Shown piece by piece: positions 7,584 to 16,197 of a stretch of 47,408 nt of DNA. This stretch comes from Elainella sp. Prado103 (GTDB lineage Bacteria > Cyanobacteriota > Cyanobacteriia > Elainellales > Elainellaceae), in the NCBI GenBank assembly GCA_025454395.1, contig JALOOM010000077.1, positions 1 to 47,408 of the forward strand, written 5' to 3'. The notes below the pieces were generated by a model that did not search any database, was not told the origin of the DNA, and saw only the letters and a program-made list of their open reading frames with translations. The translations under genes were made by a program, and so were the position numbers. Positions within the stretch are counted from its first letter, which is position 1, and each line of letters opens with the position of its first letter.

Positions 7584-10500
7584 ATGAGATTTTCTAAAAG
7601 GGTAGGGCTGGCGAGCTTGGGTCTTGCTGTCAGTCTCAGTCTATCTAGCATCGCCAGTCTCAGTTATGCCCAATCGGCTGTCAGTGAAGATCTGGTGCAG
7701 CAATGGGTCAATGATTATGGAGCAACTCTGTTCAATCCAATGTTGGTTCCAGAGTTCACAAATCAGTTAACTGAGGAGGTGAATTGGCGCATTCAAGGAG
7801 ATAGTGAGCGACTTTTGTATGCCGGAGAATATCAGGGACGAGAAGCGGTACAGGCTTTCTTTGCTAACATGGCTCGCACTTTTATCTGGACTGAGTTCAC
7901 GCCGCTCGATATTCTCATGGAGCAACGGCAAACTACGGCAGGGGTTCCCGAAACCCGGGTGGCAGTGCGGGTGGCTCAAACGGGTAAGGGCACTTTTACA
8001 GGGCGAGAATTTCAGGGTGATTTTGTCTATCTATTGACCTTAGATGAAGCCGGACAAATTACCTCAGTGGATGGTTTTTACAATACCTATCCGGCCGCTG
8101 CGGCTGCGACTGGAGGACTGGTTCCCAATATTCCCAGCAATGATCGTCTGACTGGACAACCGATCGCCATCGATCCAACGATTGATCCAGAAATGGCTCG
8201 TCGGGTGGCCATCCAAAATTGGCAAGCCTTGATTGATAATGATTTAGGGAAAGTATCTCAGATTAATGCGTCGAATAGTCAGTGGAGTTTTGCGATCGGC
8301 GGGCCAGACTTTTTGCCCTATGTGAACGCAGCGCAGGGGATTACCTCTGATGGAAAATCCTTGCAACCGGATTTTAGTAATGCTGGAGCGATTATCAGTC
8401 AAATTCTACAACCCCGCATGAATGTGGTGGGTTCAGGGAATCTGACAATTCAGGAAACTTTTGCCAACGGTAACCGAGTCCTGGTACATCTGCGAGAAAC
8501 TGGAGCGACTGCTCTGGAAACAGGTCATCGTTACGATCTAGATATTTTCAGTTGGATTACTGTGAATGCAGATGGAAAAATTATTGCGAATGAGGTAATT
8601 GTCGATACCTATCCGACGATCGCTGCCTTACGGCCAGAGTCTATGTTTCCGTTACCGGCATCGCCGCAACAGGCGAGACGCTATCCACCGTTCTATGTGA
8701 CTGGCAGCCGGATTAATGGATTGATTGCTTCGTTTGATCGGCAGGGTAACTACACGGGCATTCTAGGTCAAGCTGATGCGACGGATAGCCAACTGGTTTT
8801 ACCCAGTGCCCTCACCTATGGAGCCAATGGCGATCTGTATGTTACTTCGAGCGGGTTGGATCGGGCAGAAGGCAATGAAGTGTTGGTCTATGATGGTATT
8901 TCGGGTGAATTCAAAGGTGTATTTGGTGAGGCCACCAATGCTGCAAGTGGCTTGCTGAACCCGACTGGGATCAAATTTGGACCGGATGGCAACCTTTATG
9001 TAGCCAGTGCTTATACTTCGCAAATCTTGCGTTACAACGGTAGAACTGGTGAGTTCATGGGAGTATATGCTACCCATACCAATGGTTTTCCCGATAATGT
9101 TATTCCGGAAGAAATGCCTGTTCCTGATTTTACGGTACTGGTATTTGGCCCTGATGGTAATCTCTATGTCACCAGCCTGTTAGAGAATGCGGTGTTGCAA
9201 TATGCTGGCCCTAATACCAACAGTCCAGGCGAATTTTTAGGAGTCTATGGTCAGGCGAATGGTAATGACAGCGAATTGGTGGAACCCCGATCGATCGTAT
9301 TTGGTCCCGATGCCGACCTCTATGTCACCAGTGCAGGGACGGGGCGGATCTTGAAATATGCGGGCCCATTGAAACAAAATCCTGGTGCTTTTATCAGTGT
9401 CTATGCAGATATTGCTACAGAAGTCAGCACTGAAATGAATGTGCCAGACATGGATTTTAATCAGGATGGATTGACCGATCGGGTCATTCAAAATGGCTTA
9501 GGATTCGGTTCCGACGGAAATCTCTATGTCAGTAGTTCGATCGAAATTGCTGCTGATCCAATGCCGTTGCCTGTGGGCGGGAGCCAAGTGAGGATGTATG
9601 CGGGCCCACTGCATCGAGATGCGGGTGCGTTTCTGGGCGTGTTTGGTCAGGCAGATACCCCCAATAGCCGCTTGCTGCTCCCGACGACTCCTGAATTTGT
9701 CTATGATGAGAACACGTTTCCATCGATCCACCGTTACAATCAGATTGCTTTTGTTGTGGGTGTGAATACCGATCGGGCTCCGGATGCCGCCGGTATGCCG
9801 GGTTTTTTCCAATCTGATTCCACCGATGCTTTAGCCGCGTATGACCAAAACATGCGGTTTTTAGGCTTCCTAAATCAGGATGGGCTAGGGACAAATAATC
9901 CCTTAAATGGGATCGGTGGAGTAGTGCTGGCCCCGAATGGACATTTGCTGGTTTCCAGTCAGTTGTCGAATCAGGTTTTGCAATTCAATAGCTTGACGGG
10001 AGCCTATCTGGGTGTTTTTGGGGAGGCGGATGCGGCTGGTACGGGAGACGACCCGATGACTCCAGAAAATGAAGGGCTTAACTTTCCAGCAGGGATTACG
10101 GTTGGATCAAATAATGATGTCTATGTGAGTGATTTAGGGAATCAGCGGATTCTGCGATTTGATGGATTTACGGGCGAATTTCTGGATGATCCGGATACGC
10201 CTCAAAATGAAGGTGTGGTCGTTCAACTCACGGATGAAGAAGCGGTACGATTGACTGATTTGGCCTTTGGAGTGGATGGCAGAATCTACGTTGGGTTTAA
10301 TCCACCGTTAGAACAACCGCAGTTAGGATCGGCTGAGGTGCGAGTCTATCGCCCAGATGGCACGTTGGAAACGCGGATTACGGGCACTGCGGAACGTCCA
10401 CTTGATTTTGTGGCAACCCTGGAAATTGATCCAGCAGGTCGTCTCTATGTGGGGGATGATCCAGCTTCACTGGTCGATCCAGCAACGGCTCAAGTGCTGG

Positions 10501-10856
10501 CACCCGGACGACAAAGTCGGCTATTGATCTATGAAATTGCGAATCAGCATCCCTTACTGGTCAACCCGCAAACTGGGCAAGGCGATCCCAATGGAATTCG
10601 TCCACAACCTCGGTTAGTGCAGGAATTTGAAATTGGAGTTGGTAATGCGGGTGGACTGACGGTAGATACGGATGGCACGATTTACATCAGTTTGCCTACC
10701 GACGGACAGGTGGCTCGATATACGGCTGATGGCGAACTACTGGAAGTGTTACCCAACTTGCGGCTACCCGATGCAGCCCGATCGGAGCAGGGCGGTGTGG
10801 ATGCAGATGGCCGGCCAAGGCCGACTGGATCGGTTTTCATTAAGGCAATGCAGTGA
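7584..10856 (+). CDS. Exported protein: two NTF2/SnoaL-like domains fused to an NHL/SMP-30-type beta-propeller
   Basis: A 1090-residue protein with a clear Sec signal peptide (basic start, hydrophobic core, likely cleavage after SLSYAQ, near residue 30). Residues about 35-165 and 195-350 each look like an NTF2/SnoaL-type alpha+beta cone. The rest is repetitive, with at least ten copies of a motif like GPDGNLYVTS followed by a YAGP or FDG strand and a GVFGQA-type turn. This is the pattern of NHL or SMP-30/lactonase propellers and probably forms one or two propellers. It should act in the periplasm or outside the cell. The propeller could bind a ligand or sugar, or be a lactonase-like hydrolase. 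ATG 7584 follows AGGAGG. The combination is unusual, and the next genes encode further NTF2-like domains. Confidence 0.75.
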   Translation: MRFSKRVGLASLGLAVSLSLSSIASLSYAQSAVSEDLVQQWVNDYGATLFNPMLVPEFTNQLTEEVNWRIQGDSERLLYAGEYQGREAVQAFFANMARTFIWTEFTPLDILMEQRQTTAGVPETRVAVRVAQTGKGTFTGREFQGDFVYLLTLDEAGQITSVDGFYNTYPAAAAATGGLVPNIPSNDRLTGQPIAIDPTIDPEMARRVAIQNWQALIDNDLGKVSQINASNSQWSFAIGGPDFLPYVNAAQGITSDGKSLQPDFSNAGAIISQILQPRMNVVGSGNLTIQETFANGNRVLVHLRETGATALETGHRYDLDIFSWITVNADGKIIANEVIVDTYPTIAALRPESMFPLPASPQQARRYPPFYVTGSRINGLIASFDRQGNYTGILGQADATDSQLVLPSALTYGANGDLYVTSSGLDRAEGNEVLVYDGISGEFKGVFGEATNAASGLLNPTGIKFGPDGNLYVASAYTSQILRYNGRTGEFMGVYATHTNGFPDNVIPEEMPVPDFTVLVFGPDGNLYVTSLLENAVLQYAGPNTNSPGEFLGVYGQANGNDSELVEPRSIVFGPDADLYVTSAGTGRILKYAGPLKQNPGAFISVYADIATEVSTEMNVPDMDFNQDGLTDRVIQNGLGFGSDGNLYVSSSIEIAADPMPLPVGGSQVRMYAGPLHRDAGAFLGVFGQADTPNSRLLLPTTPEFVYDENTFPSIHRYNQIAFVVGVNTDRAPDAAGMPGFFQSDSTDALAAYDQNMRFLGFLNQDGLGTNNPLNGIGGVVLAPNGHLLVSSQLSNQVLQFNSLTGAYLGVFGEADAAGTGDDPMTPENEGLNFPAGITVGSNNDVYVSDLGNQRILRFDGFTGEFLDDPDTPQNEGVVVQLTDEEAVRLTDLAFGVDGRIYVGFNPPLEQPQLGSAEVRVYRPDGTLETRITGTAERPLDFVATLEIDPAGRLYVGDDPASLVDPATAQVLAPGRQSRLLIYEIANQHPLLVNPQTGQGDPNGIRPQPRLVQEFEIGVGNAGGLTVDTDGTIYISLPTDGQVARYTADGELLEVLPNLRLPDAARSEQGGVDADGRPRPTGSVFIKAMQ

Positions 10857-10886
10857 AACAGCGATCGTAATCAGGAGGATTTTGAG

Positions 10887-11360
10887 ATGAGTACCGAATT
10901 CATAGCCACATCAATGCTGGCTCAGTCCTCGACCATCTCTGAAACAGAGATTCAAGATTTAGTCAGAACCTGGTATCACCAGTTGGATATTCATGCTCCG
11001 TTGTCCGATTTGACTGCTCTGCTGATTGAAGATGGGCTACGAATGGTGTTCCCAGAAATGATCGCTGAAGGGTTATCAGGTTTTCAACAGTGGTATGAGC
11101 GAGTCACTCATTTGTTTTTTGATGAAGTCCATACGGTGAAAGATATCCAGTGTACCTCTCAACCCGATCGCACCTTTGTGAAAGTGGTGGTGAAATGGGA
11201 AGCCAGCCGTTGGATTCCCCCTGCTCCTTGCAGTGATCGTTTGGTGATAGATGCGTTCCAAACCTGGGAGGTTGTCCGATCCCCAATTCACCATCGCCCT
11301 GTAGTTGCAACCTATACGGTGGATGCTCTGGAATACTACGACGGATCAGCCGAGCTTTAA
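10887..11360 (+). CDS. NTF2/SnoaL-like protein 1
   Basis: A 157-residue protein with the outline of the SnoaL/NTF2-like cone: an N-terminal helix (ETEIQDLVRTWYHQLD), a short FPEMIAEGLSGFQQWY segment, then long strands ending in YTVDALEYYDG. Family members include polyketide cyclases, scytalone-dehydratase-like enzymes, ketosteroid isomerases and non-catalytic ligand binders. I cannot name a catalytic residue. ATG 10887 follows AGGAGG. It begins 30 bases after the propeller gene and ends 24 bases before the aldo/keto reductase, so the genes are very probably one transcript. The first ~15 residues may be a flexible extension; no clear signal peptide. Confidence 0.65.
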   Translation: MSTEFIATSMLAQSSTISETEIQDLVRTWYHQLDIHAPLSDLTALLIEDGLRMVFPEMIAEGLSGFQQWYERVTHLFFDEVHTVKDIQCTSQPDRTFVKVVVKWEASRWIPPAPCSDRLVIDAFQTWEVVRSPIHHRPVVATYTVDALEYYDGSAEL

Positions 11361-11384
11361 GCAATATAAGGAGGAGAAAATTCT

Positions 11385-12539
11385 ATGAAGTATAAACTAT
11401 TGGGTAGAAGCGGGCTACGAGTTTCTGAAATCTGTTTGGGCTGTAGTACCTTTGGAACCAATTGGGGCACCGTTGGAGTGGATCAAGAAACGAGCCGCCA
11501 GATTTTCGAGACTTTTGTGGAGGCGGGAGGAAACTTTTTCGATACCTCCAACCGCTATCAGGAGAGCCAATCAGAAGCGTTTTTGAGTGAGTTTATTCAT
11601 CCGATTCGTGATCAATTGGTGATTGGAACAAAATATTCATTGTTTGACGGATTTTCTAACTTTGATGATCCGAATGGCTGCGGTAATCATCGTAAGAACC
11701 TGGTGCGATCGGTAGAACAATCCTTAAAGCGATTGAATACTGATTATATCGATTTGTTGTGGGTGCATATTCAAGACCATACTACCCCAGTTGATGAAAT
11801 GCTGAGAGCCTTAGATGACCTGGTGCGTCAAGGCAAGATTCTCTACATCGGTATCTCTAACTTTCCAGCCTGGTGGATCGCTCGTGCCAATACGATTGCT
11901 GACTATCAAGGATGGTCTCCTTTTATTGCTACCCAAATTGAGTGGAGTGTGGTGGAGCGATCGGCTGAACCTGAATTTCTGCCCATGGCGGATGCGTTGG
12001 ATCTGGCGTTAGTGTCCTGGTCACCTTTGGGCGGCGGAATTGCGACGGGTAAATATCATCGGGGAGCCCTTGATCCCAAGCAAATTTATCGCTTAGCCCC
12101 TCAGTTGGATCCTCAGCGGCCGGTGATGTGGACGGATGTGACTCAGCGCAATCTGATGATTATGGAGCAGTTTGTCAAATTGGCCGATGCGATAGGTAAG
12201 CCACCCGCTCAGGTTGCCTTACGTTGGCTGATGCAACAACCCGTGGTGACAATTCCGATCTCAGCAGCACGTAGTGTAGAACAAATCACTGAAAATTTGG
12301 CAGCTTGTGACTTTATGCTTACAGATGAAGAGTTGCGCCAAATTGATCAAATTACTCGTCCGGCGATCGCTTCTGTGATGCCGGAAGTCGGGCCCTATCC
12401 CTATCCCATGCTGGAATATGGGAGTCCGGCTTTACCTGGTTTTTATTCTCGGATGTTACTGTTCGGGAATGTAGAAAATAAGATCATAAATCATCGTCGT
12501 AAGTTCCCCTATCGGTATAACCCGGCGAGTGTTTCTTGA
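11385..12539 (+). CDS. Aldo/keto reductase
   Basis: A 384-residue (beta/alpha)8 NADPH-dependent reductase of the aldo/keto reductase family. The catalytic tetrad is visible: Asp53 and Tyr58 (FFDTSNRY), Lys83 (GTKYS) and His128 (WVHIQD). The cofactor-binding end contains the expected IPISAARSVEQITENLAA segment near 290. The family reduces aldehydes and ketones to alcohols, or runs the reverse. The C-terminal ~50 residues after TRPA are longer than usual and may shape the substrate pocket. ATG 11385 has AAGGAGG nearby. Located among NTF2-like and VOC genes, it may handle the same intermediate as the upstream GMC dehydrogenase, in the opposite direction or on another carbon. Confidence 0.92.
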   Translation: MKYKLLGRSGLRVSEICLGCSTFGTNWGTVGVDQETSRQIFETFVEAGGNFFDTSNRYQESQSEAFLSEFIHPIRDQLVIGTKYSLFDGFSNFDDPNGCGNHRKNLVRSVEQSLKRLNTDYIDLLWVHIQDHTTPVDEMLRALDDLVRQGKILYIGISNFPAWWIARANTIADYQGWSPFIATQIEWSVVERSAEPEFLPMADALDLALVSWSPLGGGIATGKYHRGALDPKQIYRLAPQLDPQRPVMWTDVTQRNLMIMEQFVKLADAIGKPPAQVALRWLMQQPVVTIPISAARSVEQITENLAACDFMLTDEELRQIDQITRPAIASVMPEVGPYPYPMLEYGSPALPGFYSRMLLFGNVENKIINHRRKFPYRYNPASVS

Positions 12540-12564
12540 GGTAAGTGTCTGTAATCAGGATATT

Positions 12565-12612
12565 CAGTCTCAAATAGTCGGTTTCAAATAGTCAGTTTCA
12601 AATATTCAACTC
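12565..12612. repeat. Short tandem repeat, AGTTTCAAATAGTC
   Basis: Three copies of a 14-base unit close to AGTTTCAAATAGTC lie in the 105-base gap between the aldo/keto reductase and the next gene, ending about 30 bases before its start. It is non-coding and is another short tandem array of the type seen across the window. Confidence 0.7.
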
Positions 12613-12644
12613 TAATGATTGCAATTAGTTAGGAGGTGACGGTC

Positions 12645-13037
12645 ATGGGAAAAGCTCCCCATACTCCTCTGGGTGAAATGTATGAATCTCATATCCAGAT
12701 GATTTTGGATCAAGATATTGAAGGTTTACTGAATCAGTATACAGATGATGCCCTACTGATTAGTAGCTTTTTGAAACGACCGGTTTATTACAAGGGGCAA
12801 GAACAACTGAGGGAACACTTTCAAGGCATATTGGGCATTAAAGGCTTAGAAGTTGATCTGGCTTTCTGGGCTGAAACAGAAGATCCAGCCACTTTAATGA
12901 TTGTGGAAGCGATCAAAATGCAAACCGAGTCTGGAGTTGCTGACATGCGGTTTGCGGATAGTTGGGTGTTGCGGGATGGCAAAATCGCCATTCACTTTGC
13001 TGGTATGGTGCAATATCCAGATGGCTCGATCGCCTGA
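12645..13037 (+). CDS. NTF2/SnoaL-like protein 2
   Basis: A 130-residue single-domain protein with the classic SnoaL/DUF4440-like order. A helix (MYESHIQMILDQDIEGLLNQY) leads into TDDALLISSF. A G-rich turn (VYYKGQEQLREHFQGIL) follows, and then the strands of the cone, ending with WVLRDGKIAIHFAGMV. Such proteins bind or isomerise small hydrophobic or carbonyl molecules; no specific activity can be assigned. An in-frame GTG at 12636 exists, but AGGAGG (12631-12636) is 8 bases before ATG 12645, which settles the start. It is the fourth NTF2-like domain within 6 kb, counting the two in the propeller protein. Confidence 0.75.
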   Translation: MGKAPHTPLGEMYESHIQMILDQDIEGLLNQYTDDALLISSFLKRPVYYKGQEQLREHFQGILGIKGLEVDLAFWAETEDPATLMIVEAIKMQTESGVADMRFADSWVLRDGKIAIHFAGMVQYPDGSIA

Positions 13038-13072
13038 TCGATTGACTGAATTCTTGATAGGAAGGTAATTAT

Positions 13073-13549
13073 ATGGCTAACTTATCTTTTTCTCATATCA
13101 GTCTGAATTGTCGCGATCCGATCGCTTCAGAACAATTTTATACTCGGCATTTTGGCTTTCATCGAGCCAGATTCATTCCCTTGGGCGATCGTGCTATTGT
13201 CTTTCTTAAATTAGGACAAATGTACCTGGAGCTATTTCAGGCTGAGGGGGAATTGCCTGTTCCTGTGCCAATCAAGGATGGTTATGCTTATCCAGGATGG
13301 CGACATATTGCCTTTCAAGTTGGGGATGTGGATGAAAAACTAGCGGCAATGGGGGATGAGGCACATATTACGCTGGGCCCACTGAACTTTGACGAATTTA
13401 TTCCAGGTTGGCGATCGGTCTGGATCGCGGATCCCGATGGCAACATTATTGAAGTCAGCCAGGGTTACGTTGATCCAGACCAACCCCCTCCCTCTCTAAT
13501 ATCCGATGTGGGTGAATCAGGTCAATTACAAATCTCTTTACATTCATGA
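13073..13549 (+). CDS. VOC-family protein (glyoxalase I/extradiol dioxygenase-like)
   Basis: A 158-residue vicinal-oxygen-chelate protein with two beta-alpha-beta-beta-beta modules. The four expected metal ligands are visible: His8 (SHISLNC), Glu53 (YLELF), His78 (WRHIAFQV) and Glu127 (NIIEVSQG). The module therefore probably binds a divalent metal, as glyoxalase I, epimerases and dioxygenases of this superfamily do. The ligand set His-Glu-His-Glu is closest to the glyoxalase I/methylmalonyl-CoA epimerase type. ATG 13073 follows GGAAGG. It is 35 bases after the second NTF2-like gene and is probably the last gene of the carbonyl cluster. The final ~25 residues (PPPSLISD onward) look like a disordered tail. 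Confidence 0.85.
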   Translation: MANLSFSHISLNCRDPIASEQFYTRHFGFHRARFIPLGDRAIVFLKLGQMYLELFQAEGELPVPVPIKDGYAYPGWRHIAFQVGDVDEKLAAMGDEAHITLGPLNFDEFIPGWRSVWIADPDGNIIEVSQGYVDPDQPPPSLISDVGESGQLQISLHS

Positions 13550-13649
13550 AAATTTTTACCTGTATCAATCTACATCAATCATCTGGCGTAATGAGCCAAT
13601 CTGGCATAATTTTCGCCTATTCTATGCGAAATCGCACAGGGGTGACATC

Positions 13650-16121
13650 ATGGCAACAATTCCGGTGCAATTTATTTATCGGACAGGTTTAAAGCAAAAC
13701 TACTGGAGTCGGGTGCGTTTAATGGGCAGTTGGGATCAATTGGGATCCTATGCCGATCAATGGAGCTGCGTTGATATGCAGGCTTTCACAGCGGACGATG
13801 GCTGCCCAGGGTTTACGGCTACGGTGGCATTGGATGCATCTCAGGTCGGACAGCAATTTCACTGGGGCGTGATTTTAGATAGTCCGCAAGGAACCGATCG
13901 GTGGGGTATTCCGACTGAAGTGAAGGATCAACATGCTGCCGATCGGCATCGCAGTTTTATTCTACAGGCTGCACCTGACCATCGCCCCCAACAGGAATGG
14001 TATTATCTAACCCATACGCGCCGTTTCGGGGCTCAAAAATATTACTTACCCGATCGCGTCGATCCGGCACTCCGGTTCGCTGTCTGGGCACCTCATGCCC
14101 GCAATGTGGAAGTAGTGTTTGGTGATCCGCGCAGTGGCTATATTGCTGATGATGGATTTGGCATGGATCCTCATCTGGGCCCGTTTCCGATGATACGAAC
14201 TGAGGACGGAGTTTGGCAGACGGATCTGACGATCTCACCAGAACTGTCTACCTTTGCAGCCTTTGATCATCGACCCTATCTCTTCCGAATAATCAAAGAG
14301 GATGGACAGGTTGCTTATCGTACTGATCTGTATGCGCGTTGTCAAATTGGCCAGGGAAATATTGATCCGAAAGGAGAACATTACGGGAAACCCTATACTG
14401 AGCTGGATGGAACGAAAAGTTGCTCAGTCGTGATCGATCCCGATACCGTCAGCCAGCAATTTGTGGAGGATACATTTGCTGGGTCAAAGTTGATCGCACA
14501 GGAACAGTTCTGGCAAGATGAGTTTAATCCCGATCGGCCTGTACCCAATCGGGTAGAGGACTTAGTGATTTATGAGTTACATCTAGGGGCATTGGGTTAT
14601 GGTCAGAATCGCCCTGGCAATTTTCAAGATGCTATGGATTTGCTGCCTTACTGGATTGAATTAGGGATTAATGCGATCGAGCTACTGCCGCTGTCGGAAT
14701 TCCGAGATAAGGTGAATTGGGGCTATGAAACTTCCCATTACTTTGCGTTGGAGTACAGCGCCGGTGGACGTGATCAATTAAAGCATTTTGTCCGGGCTTG
14801 TCATCGCCAAGGGATCGCAGTCATTCTCGATGTAGTTTACAATCACTATAATCCTGATGGCGAGCGGGCTGAATGGGCTTATGATTCCAATACGCCAGAA
14901 CGGAACTTGTATTACTGGTATGAAGGTCAAGCGGCCGATTATGCCGATCCGAGTGGTGGCTATCTCGATAACTGGTCTACGGGCTATGCACCTCGGTTTT
15001 GGGAAGAGAATGTCCGTAAGCTGTTTATCAGTAGTGCGGCTGCCCTCGTTGAAGAATTCCATGTGGATGGATTCCGGGTGGATCAAACGACCTCGATGCA
15101 TTTATACAATGTGCTTCATGCCAATGGGCGATCGGTTGAAGCGGCGAATCGTTTTGGTGCTAAGTTTCTCCGAGAATGGACACGTACCCTGAAATTGGTC
15201 TGGCCGGATGTCATATTGATTGCTGAGGATCATTCGGATTGGGCAGGCGTGACAACCGATCCCGATCAAGGCGGATTGGGGTTTGATGCGACTTGGTATG
15301 CCAATTTCTATCACCACTTGGTCGGTGACACCCGTCAAGGCACAGATTATGCCAAACTGATTGCTACTGCGGGGCACGGCACTGATATCCCCTTGGCGAT
15401 GGATCGATTTGCGGCAGTTTTAGCAGAGACTGGACACCGGAAAGTGGTCTACCACGAATCCCATGATGAAGCAGGTAATTCCTATTACGAGGAAGCTGGG
15501 CAAAAAGTCTACTCGCGACGGACGATCGTATCGGCGGTCAATGGTGCCCCTTTGGTGGGTAAAACTCGTCACTTTGCCGAGGCACGTTGTCATTTTGCAG
15601 TCGGAATGGCAATGCTCTCTGCGGGAACTCCAATGTTTTTAATGGGAGAAGAGGTTGGGGCCCAAAAGCCCTACCGCTATCAGGATTTTCTAGAGAATCA
15701 AGAAGATTTGCTGGGTGAGAAAACGGTTAATGGGGCTAAATTATTTAAGTTTTACCAGGATCTGATTCAATTTCGCCGAACGCAGGCTAGCCTTAGATCA
15801 CACCAGATTGAAGTCATTCACGTTCATAACATCAACCGCGTCATTGCGTTTTGTCGTTGGGATGATCAAGATGAGCTACTGATAATCGCTAGTCTGAATA
15901 ATCATCCCTTTACTCATGAGTATGATCTCCGCCATAACCGAATCGGTAATTATCATTGGCGTGAAGTGTTTAATAGTGATGCCATTCTTTATGGTGGTGC
16001 TAATGTGGGTAATTTTGGTGAGACGATCGTCGCAATGAATGGTTATCTGCATGTAGAAATACCTGCAAACGGATTTGTGGTTTTTCAAAAGATGAATGAT
16101 TATGTAAGAGTTGAATGTTGA
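13650..16121 (+). CDS. GH13 alpha-glucan-active enzyme (branching-enzyme/isoamylase-like)
   Basis: An 823-residue protein. Residues 1-110 look like a beta-sandwich with carbohydrate-binding (CBM20/E-set-like) features (VRLMGSWDQLGSY). A second E-set-like part (FAVWAPHARNVEVVF) is typical of branching and debranching enzymes. The GH13 barrel has region I DVVYNH (near 393), region II GFRVDQTTS with the nucleophile Asp near 477, region III IAEDHSDW with the acid Glu near 524, and region IV YHESHDEAGN (near 601). A C-terminal beta domain ends the protein. It likely cleaves or rearranges alpha-1,4/1,6 glucan in the cytosol. The frame is open from 13506, but ATG 13650 after AGGGGTG avoids overlapping the VOC gene. 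A branching enzyme, trehalohydrolase or debranching enzyme are all possible. Confidence 0.85.
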   Translation: MATIPVQFIYRTGLKQNYWSRVRLMGSWDQLGSYADQWSCVDMQAFTADDGCPGFTATVALDASQVGQQFHWGVILDSPQGTDRWGIPTEVKDQHAADRHRSFILQAAPDHRPQQEWYYLTHTRRFGAQKYYLPDRVDPALRFAVWAPHARNVEVVFGDPRSGYIADDGFGMDPHLGPFPMIRTEDGVWQTDLTISPELSTFAAFDHRPYLFRIIKEDGQVAYRTDLYARCQIGQGNIDPKGEHYGKPYTELDGTKSCSVVIDPDTVSQQFVEDTFAGSKLIAQEQFWQDEFNPDRPVPNRVEDLVIYELHLGALGYGQNRPGNFQDAMDLLPYWIELGINAIELLPLSEFRDKVNWGYETSHYFALEYSAGGRDQLKHFVRACHRQGIAVILDVVYNHYNPDGERAEWAYDSNTPERNLYYWYEGQAADYADPSGGYLDNWSTGYAPRFWEENVRKLFISSAAALVEEFHVDGFRVDQTTSMHLYNVLHANGRSVEAANRFGAKFLREWTRTLKLVWPDVILIAEDHSDWAGVTTDPDQGGLGFDATWYANFYHHLVGDTRQGTDYAKLIATAGHGTDIPLAMDRFAAVLAETGHRKVVYHESHDEAGNSYYEEAGQKVYSRRTIVSAVNGAPLVGKTRHFAEARCHFAVGMAMLSAGTPMFLMGEEVGAQKPYRYQDFLENQEDLLGEKTVNGAKLFKFYQDLIQFRRTQASLRSHQIEVIHVHNINRVIAFCRWDDQDELLIIASLNNHPFTHEYDLRHNRIGNYHWREVFNSDAILYGGANVGNFGETIVAMNGYLHVEIPANGFVVFQKMNDYVRVEC

Positions 16122-16197
16122 GAGGAAAGCAATTGAATGAAGTGGTTTGGACTAATACGTCGTAAAACACCGTTTTTTGAATCATCTGGGTGCTGTT

